Positions 53,901 through 61,750 of a DNA stretch of 64,000 nucleotides are shown here, in pieces (within the stretch, counting starts at the first letter, position 1; every line of letters starts with the position of its first letter). Both the position numbers and the translations under genes were made by a program. The notes under the pieces are model-generated. The model was not told the DNA's origin. It did no database searches and worked only from the letters and a program-made list of their open reading frames with translations. Origin of the DNA: Pseudomonas cedrina subsp. cedrina. GTDB lineage: Bacteria > Pseudomonadota > Gammaproteobacteria > Pseudomonadales > Pseudomonadaceae. The stretch lies in the NCBI RefSeq assembly GCF_001983175.1, contig NZ_MNPW01000013.1, forward strand, positions 147,250 to 211,249, written 5' to 3'.

Positions 53901-55068
53901 CGGCGTGTCGCATGACCTGGGCATAATTCATCCGCGCGGTTGAGCCCGGAGCCTTGGCTTCCAGGCGCGCGACAGCGACCTGCAACGTGACCCAGGCGTG
54001 GGAGCCGCATTGCACGCCTGCGGGGATGTCCTTCACCAGAAAAGCCGGTGCCCGGCGTGAAAGCAGCAAATGTGCGGCCACTGACGCCAGTTCGGGGCTA
54101 ATGTGTTGCTGGCTGGCCAGGTGTGTGGTGAATGCCTGGAGAACCGCTCCGGGTGGCTTGCCGATGTAATCGGCCTTGGCCAGGTCAAACCCGGCGACAC
54201 TGTTACGTGCTGGCGTTGGCGTAGAGCCCAGCAGGGTTTGTGCGTCAAGGGAGGCGTGCAGCGCCGCGAGCAACCAGTCAGCGTTGGACGACGTAGTGAC
54301 CACGCCCCCATATTTACGTTGCAGTGTTTCACCCAATGCCTGCCCGGCGGTTGAGGCGATCAGCCGTTCCAGCACCTTGCGCGGTTGCGCCAGCGTGGCC
54401 TTGTCCAGCGCAAGGTGGCGGGTCAGCACGTTGAACAGCCCATCCTGCTCAACCCCTGGCAGGGTCTGGATCGGATGGTAATAGAGGCCCAACTGGTCCT
54501 CATGACTCAATGGCACGGGCCAGGCCAGGGCACCGCTGAAATTACCGTGCGGCGGGGTGGTCGGCGCAACCGTTCCAAGAGAATCGAACAGGTTCTTCAG
54601 CTCATCGTAGGTCGTGGGGACGCGCCAGCCGTTGTCCTCGATAAAGCGCATGAGGCTGACCTCGCTGCCAGGTTCCATGCCTCTCTCGGTACGATAGGCG
54701 GAGTCCGTGTCGATTGGCATCGAAGTGGCATGCAGGCAACGTTCGATGACGTCCTTGATCTGCTGTCGGTAGTCGTCCTGGCTCAGGTGGTTCCGATCGG
54801 AGAACGGTAATGCGGCCCTTTCACGGGCCGTTTGGCTTAATTCAACGAATTCTTTCAACCCTTCGCCCAGCAATGTGCGCCGGAACGCCTGCCGGTTAGC
54901 GATATTGCCTTGCAGTGCTTTCTGGGTTTCGAGGACGTTGTCAAGGAGGGGTGACGGCTTGGCCGCGTGCGACGTGCTTTGCCTAAGAGGCACCAGCGGT
55001 ACGGTTTCAACCACCTGCATGGTAACGGGAACAGCAGGCAGGCCATGGGCGCTAGAGGTCGTTCTCAT
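50914..55068 (-). CDS. Large toxin-like protein with C58-type cysteine-protease motif and second C-terminal module
   Basis: 1384 residues from the ATG MRTTSSAHGLPAV; a TTG two codons earlier is the alternative. No Sec signal is seen. A long helical N-terminal region resembles the dermonecrotic-toxin-like domains of Pseudomonas (inference). A hydrophobic stretch follows (LNLIPLRSAIVNFQQGN to GFMLGAGSAAKGVKA), which could insert into membranes. The C58-like part has Cys1014 (LSQGQCAAMSRLM), His1103 (TPGHAMAAGT) and Asp1122 (FYFYDPNFG). After a proline-rich linker comes a separate module with Cys1249 (TTSLSDCSALVVL) and His1270 (TLVHLTGSN). It sits downstream of the KaiC-kinase pair, with the RBS folded in a stem. 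Confidence 0.8.
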   Translation of the reverse strand: MRTTSSAHGLPAVPVTMQVVETVPLVPLRQSTSHAAKPSPLLDNVLETQKALQGNIANRQAFRRTLLGEGLKEFVELSQTARERAALPFSDRNHLSQDDYRQQIKDVIERCLHATSMPIDTDSAYRTERGMEPGSEVSLMRFIEDNGWRVPTTYDELKNLFDSLGTVAPTTPPHGNFSGALAWPVPLSHEDQLGLYYHPIQTLPGVEQDGLFNVLTRHLALDKATLAQPRKVLERLIASTAGQALGETLQRKYGGVVTTSSNADWLLAALHASLDAQTLLGSTPTPARNSVAGFDLAKADYIGKPPGAVLQAFTTHLASQQHISPELASVAAHLLLSRRAPAFLVKDIPAGVQCGSHAWVTLQVAVARLEAKAPGSTARMNYAQVMRHADHAPITVEDQAVEYAAQQAALKDWGVANGVIRGNANDQYTEDQLSALHTAFNAQIQALRAGSEAYASEMPTRRELALKHLKQAYGSAIPFEKRCISLYRDSRDHPGPYSLLDLYLQQGNLDGIGASWVSSSADVPLKQLSSSYRLPNVEAEFSSTFAGYCEAMDKAIATQTAHLIASLPLDDRQHLESGKLTIARKISITRGGYPPFPERRKPNDHSLYLKTEHQGEVRTYVLNLKDNMIQRQDEHWELGDSLGGDGQVYGRFEKVADSPVGPAMEGYPPSYSSARTALIGSAMVKDANIRHYEGEARGRTTFESEVPFYKAGREFLLNLIPLRSAIVNFQQGNIGDGIADLAFDAFGFMLGAGSAAKGVKALQAGASLSARVARGGRIMGRAAVGALNPLDGTGQLLFNLARGGQKSTLHAYRLLRGSADSYDLLKASKHFDAGAVGTYKLQDTIVEGTAVLTNGKWYAFDNVNGRPYGKALDDFQPSLRATEAQLGTWGNAAPVVSQDSADLRKRWDELVKQHKNADDPADFLHGYNEGDPRAVKGFRSAMKTEDIRQLATSGRLTPEEIGTLARHEERLAVQHGFKGVDSVYEHVSSAGGRFIPAPQVFYLSQTNPLSQGQCAAMSRLMASAMEQGAEATFIGNLFTAAANPATQASREFVAQLTAVQKQLMGPTLFHAARPRRKLGYKDVIAELTNTREPRSLMLGTPGHAMAAGTLGEGSNKKFYFYDPNFGVAMFDSPEAMKRGLEKLFTDKKLPVQYTTHSADPSKLEFEVSVYDDAWKSTTGVSDKTVKDLTEVPLLAPSKSVTAPDVPKKPQIPVPPPTVITPRPVEVLMGQSHTLTDQVSTLKTTSLSDCSALVVLSNLKDGVYQKRTLVHLTGSNLGQPVNGTSNGFAWLQQANKDLEGGGKVLFVGGTDTKSVVGVAVVIGQQGEQSGQPLLDLLQRKDVSVTYASSAGVEVYPDGTFKLNDNDGAGVFSQSKVKEIIDFAKD

Positions 55069-55069
55069 C

Positions 55070-55153
55070 GGCAATCACTCAGTCAAGCTACAGAAGGCGC
55101 GCGGTCCGTCTCGACGGGACAGCGCAGCCTGTTGGTGTCGTTGAGTGACTGCC
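55070..55153 (-). promoter_or_regulatory. Stem covering the toxin ribosome-binding region
   Basis: In the toxin mRNA GGCAGUCACUCA (from 55153) can pair over 12 bp, with one G-U, with UGAGUGAUUGCC (55081-55070), leaving a 60-nt loop. The second arm lies immediately 5' of the AUG at 55068 and includes the only Shine-Dalgarno-like GAGUGA. Translation should therefore be blocked unless the stem is opened. Confidence 0.6.
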
Positions 55154-55208
55154 CGATTCCATGCTTATTTACATCAGATCGTTACCATCTGCGTGATCTG
55201 GTTGCCGT

Positions 55209-56888
55209 TCAGGCGCCGGCCTGCCGGATCATCTCCCGTACCTTGGCCGTCAACAGGTCGAACGTAAAGGGTTTGGTAATCAACTGCATGCCCGGGTCCA
55301 GGAAGCCGCCGCGCACCGCCGCGTGTTCGGCATAGCCTGTGATGAACAGCACCTTCAGCTCAGGTCGAATCTGGCGACCGATTTCCGCCAGTTGCCGGCC
55401 GTTCATCCCAGGCAGCCCTACATCGCTGATCATCAAATCGATGCGCTGGCCCGACTCGATGATCGGCACTGCGCTGTGGGCATCGCCAGCCTCGACATAG
55501 GCGTAGCCCAGTTCCTTCAACACGGTACTGACCAGGACACGCACCGCCGGGTCATCCTCGACAATCAATACGGTTTCACCGCGGTTGGCGAACGGCGCCA
55601 GCGTGGGGTTGGGCGCTTCAGGGTTGATGATCTCGCCCATATAGCGTGGCAGGAACAGGCTGACGGTGGTGCCCCTGTCGACCTCGCTGTAAATGGTCAC
55701 ATGGCCATGGGATTGACGGGCGAACCCATAGATCATCGACAGACCCAACCCTGTTCCCTGACCAATGGGCTTGGTGGTGAAGAAGGGGTCGAAGACGCGG
55801 CCCATGATATTTTCCGGGATGCCGCAGCCGGTGTCGCTGACGCTCAGTTCCACGTAGTCGCCAGGGCTCAAGGAGCCATAGGCGGCGGTGAATACGCTGT
55901 CCAGGTGGCGGTTGGTGGTTTCGACCGTAAGCCTGCCGCCACTGGGCATTGCATCGCGTGCGTTGATCACCAGGTTGAGCAGGGCGCTTTCCAGTTGGTT
56001 GGGGTCGACTTCGGCTGTCCATAGTTGATCGATCAGGCGCATGTCCAGCTTGATGCTTTCATTGATGCTGCGTTGCAGCAACTCGCCCATCGAGCTGACC
56101 AGTTCGTTGATATTGACCGGTTTGGAGTCCAGCGACTGGCGACGGGAAAAAGCCAGCAGGCGGTGCGTCAGGCCGGCAGCGCGGTTGGCGGAAGTGACGC
56201 CCAGGTCGATCAGGCTGTCGAGGTCATCCAATTTGCCCCGGGCCACGCGTCTGCGCAGCAGCTCGAGGCTGCCGATGATACCGGTGAGCATATTGTTGAA
56301 GTCATGGGCGATACCGCCGGTCAATTGGCCGACGGCTTCCATTTTTTGCGATTGGCGCAGCGCTTCTTCGTTGCTGCGCAGCTGCGCGGTGCGCTCTTCG
56401 ACCTGCTGCTCCAAGGTCTCTAATGTGCGCTGCAAACGCAGCTCGCTCTGGCTCAGGTCGACCAGGCGGTCGCGCGCCTCGTACTGGCGACGCCGGCCGC
56501 GCAGCGCTGCGCTGACCAGGCTGATCAGCGTGACGGGGTGGAAGGGCCGCTCCAGGAACGTCACGTTGCCCAACAGCCCGCTCAAGTGCGATGAGCCGTT
56601 TTGTCCGCTGCCGCCATGATGGGTCATCAGCACGATGGGCAAATCCGACCAGGCGGGCTGCTCGTGCAACTGCTCCAGCAACGGCTCCAGATTGGCGCCG
56701 CGCAGCGCTTCGGCAGCAATGATCAGCAGCCCGGCGCCTTGCGTCAGCATCTCGCAGAGCCTTTCCAGGTTGTCGGCAATGACGCCGACGTAACCGGCCT
56801 CACCGAGCATCATCTGCGCCAGGGAACTGTCACGCCCCAATGGCGCAAGGATGAGCGCGCGTTCGGAAGCAAGGGAACGGGTAGGCAC
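55209..56888 (-). CDS. Hybrid histidine kinase with degenerate N-terminal receiver
   Basis: 559 residues from a GTG that overlaps the KaiC stop by one base. Residues 10-130 look like a receiver but lack the phosphoacceptor Asp (LLIIAAEALRG), and the usual KP is replaced by FLERPFHP. Next come a coiled coil, HisKA with His195 (GGIAHDFNNML), HATPase (LINARDAMPSGG, DTGCGIPENIMG, GQGTGLGLSMIYG) and a full receiver with Asp in IDLMISDVGLPGM. The pseudo-receiver is likely a protein-binding domain. Confidence 0.9.
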   Translation of the reverse strand: MPTRSLASERALILAPLGRDSSLAQMMLGEAGYVGVIADNLERLCEMLTQGAGLLIIAAEALRGANLEPLLEQLHEQPAWSDLPIVLMTHHGGSGQNGSSHLSGLLGNVTFLERPFHPVTLISLVSAALRGRRRQYEARDRLVDLSQSELRLQRTLETLEQQVEERTAQLRSNEEALRQSQKMEAVGQLTGGIAHDFNNMLTGIIGSLELLRRRVARGKLDDLDSLIDLGVTSANRAAGLTHRLLAFSRRQSLDSKPVNINELVSSMGELLQRSINESIKLDMRLIDQLWTAEVDPNQLESALLNLVINARDAMPSGGRLTVETTNRHLDSVFTAAYGSLSPGDYVELSVSDTGCGIPENIMGRVFDPFFTTKPIGQGTGLGLSMIYGFARQSHGHVTIYSEVDRGTTVSLFLPRYMGEIINPEAPNPTLAPFANRGETVLIVEDDPAVRVLVSTVLKELGYAYVEAGDAHSAVPIIESGQRIDLMISDVGLPGMNGRQLAEIGRQIRPELKVLFITGYAEHAAVRGGFLDPGMQLITKPFTFDLLTAKVREMIRQAGA

Positions 56889-58387
56889 TAGTCCTCGTCC
56901 TTGAGCAACGGTGATCCAGCGCCCATGTAGATCGGGATACCCCGCAGCACGCCCTGGAAGTTCTCGAGTGGCTCGCCGACTGTCATGCCAGTATTGCCAA
57001 TGCGATATTCGCGAATAGTCGATTCATGGGAGCCGGTTCTTTTCTTGATGATGGATATCGCGCGGCGTACCTTGCCCAGCGCCTCGAAGTAACGCAGCAG
57101 GATAACGGTATCGGCAAGGTAGGTGATGTCCACCGGCGTTTGCATGTCGCCGACCAGGCCATGCTGAGCAACGGTCATGAACGTCGCCGCGCCGCGCCGG
57201 TTGAGGTACAGCAACAATTCGTGCATGTGCAGGATCAGCGCGTTTTCCTCCGGCATCGATGCCTGGTAGCCGTTGATGCTGTCAATCACCACGGTTTTGA
57301 TCCCGAGTTCATCCACACAACGCCGTACCCGGTGGGAGAACTCGCCCGGCGACAGCTCGGCCGCGTCCACCTGCTCGATCAACAGGTTGCCCGTGGCCTG
57401 CATCGCTTGAAGGTCAATCCCCATGTTGTGCATGCGCTCGAACAACAAGCCCAGCTCTTCATCAAAAATGAACAGTGCCGCCTTTTCGCCACGGCCTACA
57501 GCGGCGGCGGCGAAGATCATCGAGATCAAGGATTTGCCGGTACCGGCCGGGCCCAGGATCAGGCTGCTTGAGCCCGTCTCGACACCGCCGCCGAGCAAGG
57601 CGTCCATTTCAGGGATGCCACTGGACAGGGTCTGGCGGTTGTAACCGCCACGATGTTCGGCCGCCACCAGGCGCGGGAACACATGTATACCGTCGCCCAT
57701 GATGGTGAAGTCATGGAAACCGCCACGGTACTTTTGCCCACGGTATTTCACCACCCGCACCCGGCGGCGTTCAGCGCCGTAGTTGGGGGTCAGTTCTTCC
57801 AGGCGAATCACCCCGTGGGCCACGCTGTGCACGGTTTTGTCGAGGGATTCGGTGGTCAGGTCGTCAAGCAACAGCACCGTAGCTTCGTAGCGCACGAAGT
57901 AGTGCTTGATCGCCAGGATCTGCCGGCGATAACGCAGTGAGCTCTGCGCCAGCAAGCGGATCTCCGACAGGCTGTCGAGCACCACGCGGGTCGGTTTGAA
58001 GCGCTCCACGGCTTCAAAAATCTGCCGCGTGGCTTCGCCCAGCTCCAGGTCGGAGGAGTACAACAGGCTTTGCTGGTGCTCGGCGTTGAGCAGGCTTTCA
58101 GGTGGGGTCAGCTCAAAGATATGGATATTGTCGTCCAGATCCCACCCGTGGGACTTGGCGCCCTGGCGCAGTTCGCGCTCGGTTTCGGACAGAGTGATGT
58201 ACAACGACGTCTCGCCGTTTTTCGCGCCGGCCTGCAGGAAATGCAGGGCGACGGTGGTCTTACCGGTACCCGGTTCACCTTCCAGCAGGAACAAGTGGCC
58301 GCGCGATAGCCCGCCGGAAAGAATGTCATCAAGACCTTCAATGCCGGTGGCCGCCTTTTCACTGAACAGCTCGTTGGGTATAGACAA
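56888..58387 (-). CDS. KaiC-like double-domain ATPase
   Basis: 499 residues with two RecA-type domains. Walker A motifs are GEPGTGKTT (37-45) and GPAGTGKSL with Lys285; both have catalytic glutamates (ETERELR and DEELGLL). In cyanobacterial KaiC the second domain autophosphorylates Ser431/Thr432; here the matching ITYLADTVILL has Thr422 and Tyr423. There is no KaiA or KaiB in the window. It is translationally coupled to the kinase downstream, so it probably regulates or is regulated by it rather than keeping time. Confidence 0.9.
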   Translation of the reverse strand: MSIPNELFSEKAATGIEGLDDILSGGLSRGHLFLLEGEPGTGKTTVALHFLQAGAKNGETSLYITLSETERELRQGAKSHGWDLDDNIHIFELTPPESLLNAEHQQSLLYSSDLELGEATRQIFEAVERFKPTRVVLDSLSEIRLLAQSSLRYRRQILAIKHYFVRYEATVLLLDDLTTESLDKTVHSVAHGVIRLEELTPNYGAERRRVRVVKYRGQKYRGGFHDFTIMGDGIHVFPRLVAAEHRGGYNRQTLSSGIPEMDALLGGGVETGSSSLILGPAGTGKSLISMIFAAAAVGRGEKAALFIFDEELGLLFERMHNMGIDLQAMQATGNLLIEQVDAAELSPGEFSHRVRRCVDELGIKTVVIDSINGYQASMPEENALILHMHELLLYLNRRGAATFMTVAQHGLVGDMQTPVDITYLADTVILLRYFEALGKVRRAISIIKKRTGSHESTIREYRIGNTGMTVGEPLENFQGVLRGIPIYMGAGSPLLKDED

Positions 58388-58529
58388 GGAGTGCCCTCAG
58401 GTCACAAACAAATAAGAGCGCACCGCCTTGGGCGCGCCATATTCTCTTGACCGTAGCGGCCCGTGGCCGTTCAACGTTTTGTAGAAATTGCACAACGCAG
58501 GCGTGTTCTTGAGCGTCGCCGGCGCAGGG

Positions 58530-59588
58530 CTAAAGACCTTGCTGCAGCGCGGGATCATCCGGGTTCTGCTGCTCAAGTTGCGCGAGCAGCACCTGCACGT
58601 TTTGCAATTGGCCGCTTTCCTTCCAGTAGCTGATCAGCAACACCCGCGCCTTGCGGTTGGCGGGGTGGCGCTGGAGGATTTCTTCGAGTTGGCGTTGGGC
58701 GGCTTCGAGTTCCTGCTGAGCGTGCAGGGTGGTGGCGAGGTCGTAGCGGTAATCCTGATTGTCCGGTTCCAGTTCCACGGCTTTGGACAGGCCGAGCAGG
58801 GCATAGGGCCGCTCGCCATGGTGCAACAGCCACATCCCCAGCGCATGTTGCAGATAAGCCGATTCCGGGTGCGCCGCCAGCTGGCGCGCCAACAGCTGGC
58901 GCGACTCGTCGGTCTTGCCCTGTTTATCCAGCAGCTCGATCTGCGCGACCACGGCCTGCAGGTTGTCCGGCTGCAGGCGCATGGCCTGTTCCAGGGCATG
59001 TTGGGCATCCGGTAACTGGGCGCTGTGGATGTACAGCCGCGCCAGTTGAATCCAGCCTTCGGCGGTTTCAGGCTGGGCCTTGAGTGTTTTCACAAACTCA
59101 TCCAGCACTTGCTGCAACGGCCCGAAATACAGGCTCAGGGTGTCGGGCGACAGGCCAAGCAAGGCGTTGGCGGCGGCAAACCGGACGGTTTGTTCGGGAT
59201 CATCCAGCACCGGGCCGAGCAACAGCGTGCGCTGGCCGGTGGGCACCAGGCCGACAATGCTATGGATGGCGGCCTCGCGAACCTGCGGTGATGGGCTGCT
59301 CAGGTCTTTACCGGCCAGTTTCAAGGCTTGGGGGCTGGGGTAGTTGGGCAGTTCGGCATGCAACGCAGCGCGGCGCTCGGGCGACAGGTCCGGTCGGCCG
59401 AGTTGCTGGTACAGCACGCGGGCGGCTCCCGGCTCACCGTTGTGCGCCTGTTTCAAGGCTTTGGAATAACCCTGGGCAATCGCGGGCGCAACCGCGGCCG
59501 GCGTGGAGCGGGAGAAATACCAGGTGATCAGCGCAATGGAGAGCAGGGCGCACAGGCCGAGGATGGAGTAACGGCGTGACTTTGACAT
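58530..59588 (-). CDS. Membrane-anchored TPR/HEAT-repeat protein
   Basis: 352 residues from the ATG MSKSRRYSILGLC. A TM helix spans about residues 8-26. A HEAT-like repeat follows (SPQVREAAIHSIVGL and DDPEQTVRFAAANALLGL), then four or so TPR units ending near EILQRHPANRKARVL and AQLEQQNPDDPALQ. It likely scaffolds partners in the periplasm or on the outer face. It may be cotranscribed with kaiC, 140 bp downstream. Confidence 0.82.
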   Translation of the reverse strand: MSKSRRYSILGLCALLSIALITWYFSRSTPAAVAPAIAQGYSKALKQAHNGEPGAARVLYQQLGRPDLSPERRAALHAELPNYPSPQALKLAGKDLSSPSPQVREAAIHSIVGLVPTGQRTLLLGPVLDDPEQTVRFAAANALLGLSPDTLSLYFGPLQQVLDEFVKTLKAQPETAEGWIQLARLYIHSAQLPDAQHALEQAMRLQPDNLQAVVAQIELLDKQGKTDESRQLLARQLAAHPESAYLQHALGMWLLHHGERPYALLGLSKAVELEPDNQDYRYDLATTLHAQQELEAAQRQLEEILQRHPANRKARVLLISYWKESGQLQNVQVLLAQLEQQNPDDPALQQGL

Positions 59589-59776
59589 GCAGGCGTCCGA
59601 GAACTTGGGCAGTGAATGCAAAGCCGTCAGCTTCGGTCAGACCACCGCAGGTGTCAAACCCGCATTATGTAGAAACCATGGCCAAAACAGTCAGCCAGCT
59701 TGAAGGCTTTGACCATTGCCGCCGTGGCGCCCCGGAGCGAGTATTCCACCCATTCGGACCGTTCAAGGAAACCATA

Positions 59777-60544
59777 ATGCAGATTGAAAACAAGATCTTC
59801 CTGGTCAGCGGCGGCGCTTCCGGCCTCGGCGCGGCGACCGCCCGGATGCTGATTGATGCGGGTGCCAAGGTGATGCTGGTGGACCTCAATGCGGATGCGG
59901 TGGCGGCCAAGGCCCGGGAGCTTGGCGATAACGCCCGCAGCGCCGTCGCGGATATCAGCCAGGAAGCGGCGGCCGAGGCCGCCGTGCAGGCCACGGTTGC
60001 AGCGTTTGGCGGGTTGCATGGGTTGGTCAATTGCGCCGGCGTGGTGCGTGGCGAAAAAATCCTCGGCAAGGACGGCCCCCATGGGCTGGCCAGCTTCGCC
60101 CAGGTGATCAACGTCAACCTGATCGGCAGCTTCAACCTGCTGCGCCTGGCGGCGGCGGCCATTGCGCAGACCGAGGCGAATGCCGACGGCGAGCGCGGCG
60201 TGATCATCAATACCGCTTCGGTGGCGGCCTTTGACGGGCAGATCGGCCAGGCCGCCTACGCCGCGTCCAAAGGCGCAATTGCCAGCCTTACATTGCCGGC
60301 CGCGCGGGAACTCGCGCGCTTTGGCATTCGCGTGATGACCATCGCCCCCGGCATTTTCGAAACGCCGATGATGGCCGGCATGACCCCGCAGGTGCGCGAA
60401 TCCCTGGCCGCGGGCGTGCCGTTTCCGCCACGCCTGGGCAAACCCGACGAATACGCCGCGCTGGTGCGGCATATCATTGAAAACAGCATGCTCAATGGCG
60501 AGGTGATCCGTCTCGACGGCGCCCTGCGCATGGCGGCCAGGTAA
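59777..60544 (+). CDS. 3-Hydroxyacyl-CoA dehydrogenase, SDR type
   Basis: 255 residues after AAGGAAA. The Rossmann motif is VSGGASGLGAATARML, and the catalytic YxxxK is in QAAYAASKGAIASL with Ser upstream (NTASVAAFDG). It resembles type 2 (HSD17B10-like) 3-hydroxyacyl-CoA dehydrogenase, which oxidises 2-methyl-3-hydroxybutyryl-CoA in isoleucine breakdown. First gene of a four-gene operon. Confidence 0.9.
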   Translation: MQIENKIFLVSGGASGLGAATARMLIDAGAKVMLVDLNADAVAAKARELGDNARSAVADISQEAAAEAAVQATVAAFGGLHGLVNCAGVVRGEKILGKDGPHGLASFAQVINVNLIGSFNLLRLAAAAIAQTEANADGERGVIINTASVAAFDGQIGQAAYAASKGAIASLTLPAARELARFGIRVMTIAPGIFETPMMAGMTPQVRESLAAGVPFPPRLGKPDEYAALVRHIIENSMLNGEVIRLDGALRMAAR

Positions 60545-60556
60545 GGAGGTTTTTCC

Positions 60557-61741
60557 ATGACAGATCCCATCGTTATCGTCAGCGCCGTGCGTACGCCCAT
60601 GGGCGGGTTCCAGGGCGACCTCAAGGGCCTGACCGCGCCGCAGCTGGGCGCCGCCGCGATTCGAGCCGCAGTCGAGCGTGCCGGTATCGCCACGGATGCC
60701 GTGGACGAAGTGTTGTTTGGCTGCGTACTGCCCGCAGGCCTCGGCCAGGCACCTGCACGCCAGGCGGCCCTGGGCGCCGGGCTGGACAAGGCCACGCGTT
60801 GCACCACCCTCAATAAAATGTGCGGCTCGGGCATGCAGGCAGCGATCCTGGGTCATGACGCACTGATGGGCGGCAGCGTTGACGTGGTCATCGCCGGGGG
60901 CATGGAAAGCATGTCCAACGCCCCGTATCTGCTGGACCGTGCGCGCAGCGGCTACCGCATGGGCCACGGCAAGGTGCTCGACCATATGTTCCTCGACGGC
61001 CTGGAAGACGCCTACGATAAAGGCCGCCTGATGGGCACCTTTGCCGAGGACTGCGCGCTGCATAACGGCTTCAGCCGAGAAGCCCAGGATGCATTCGCCA
61101 TCGCCTCGCTGACCCGCGCGCAAGAGGCCATTACCCACGGCAACTTTGCCGCAGAGATTGTTCCGCTGCAGGTCACCGTGGGCAAAGAGCAGAAGACAGT
61201 CCTGCATGATGAGCAGCCGCCCAAGGCCAGGCTGGACAAGATAGGCAGCCTGAAACCCGCGTTCCGCGAAGGCGGCACGGTGACTGCGGCCAACTCCAGC
61301 TCGATCTCGGACGGCGCGGCGGCCTTGTTGCTGATGCGTCAGTCCGAGGCCGAGAAACGCGGGCTCAAGCCCTTGGCAGTGATCCACGGGCATGCGGCCT
61401 TCGCCGATGAGCCGGGACTGTTCCCGGTAGCGCCGGTGGGGGCTATCCGCAAACTGATGACCCGGACCGGCTGGAATCTGGATGACGTTGACCTGTTCGA
61501 GATCAACGAAGCCTTTGCGGTGGTGAGCCTGGTGACCATGAGCAAACTGCAGATCCCCCACGCCAAGGTCAACATCCACGGCGGTGCCTGCGCCCTGGGC
61601 CATCCGATCGGCGCCTCCGGTGCGCGGATCCTGGTGACCCTGCTCTCGGCCCTGCGCCAGAACGGCCTCAAGCGTGGCGTTGCCGCCATCTGCATTGGCG
61701 GCGGTGAAGCCACGGCCATGGCCGTCGAATGCCTGTATTGA
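60557..61741 (+). CDS. Acetyl-CoA acetyltransferase (thiolase)
   Basis: 394 residues. Acyl-acceptor Cys is in LNKMCGSGMQAAIL, His in GHPIGASGARI and a second Cys in AAICIGGGEATAM. It cleaves 2-methylacetoacetyl-CoA or acetoacetyl-CoA. It starts 12 bp after the dehydrogenase, in the order of P. putida FadB2x/FadAx-type operons (family knowledge). Confidence 0.95.
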   Translation: MTDPIVIVSAVRTPMGGFQGDLKGLTAPQLGAAAIRAAVERAGIATDAVDEVLFGCVLPAGLGQAPARQAALGAGLDKATRCTTLNKMCGSGMQAAILGHDALMGGSVDVVIAGGMESMSNAPYLLDRARSGYRMGHGKVLDHMFLDGLEDAYDKGRLMGTFAEDCALHNGFSREAQDAFAIASLTRAQEAITHGNFAAEIVPLQVTVGKEQKTVLHDEQPPKARLDKIGSLKPAFREGGTVTAANSSSISDGAAALLLMRQSEAEKRGLKPLAVIHGHAAFADEPGLFPVAPVGAIRKLMTRTGWNLDDVDLFEINEAFAVVSLVTMSKLQIPHAKVNIHGGACALGHPIGASGARILVTLLSALRQNGLKRGVAAICIGGGEATAMAVECLY

Positions 61742-61750
61742 GGAACCCCG

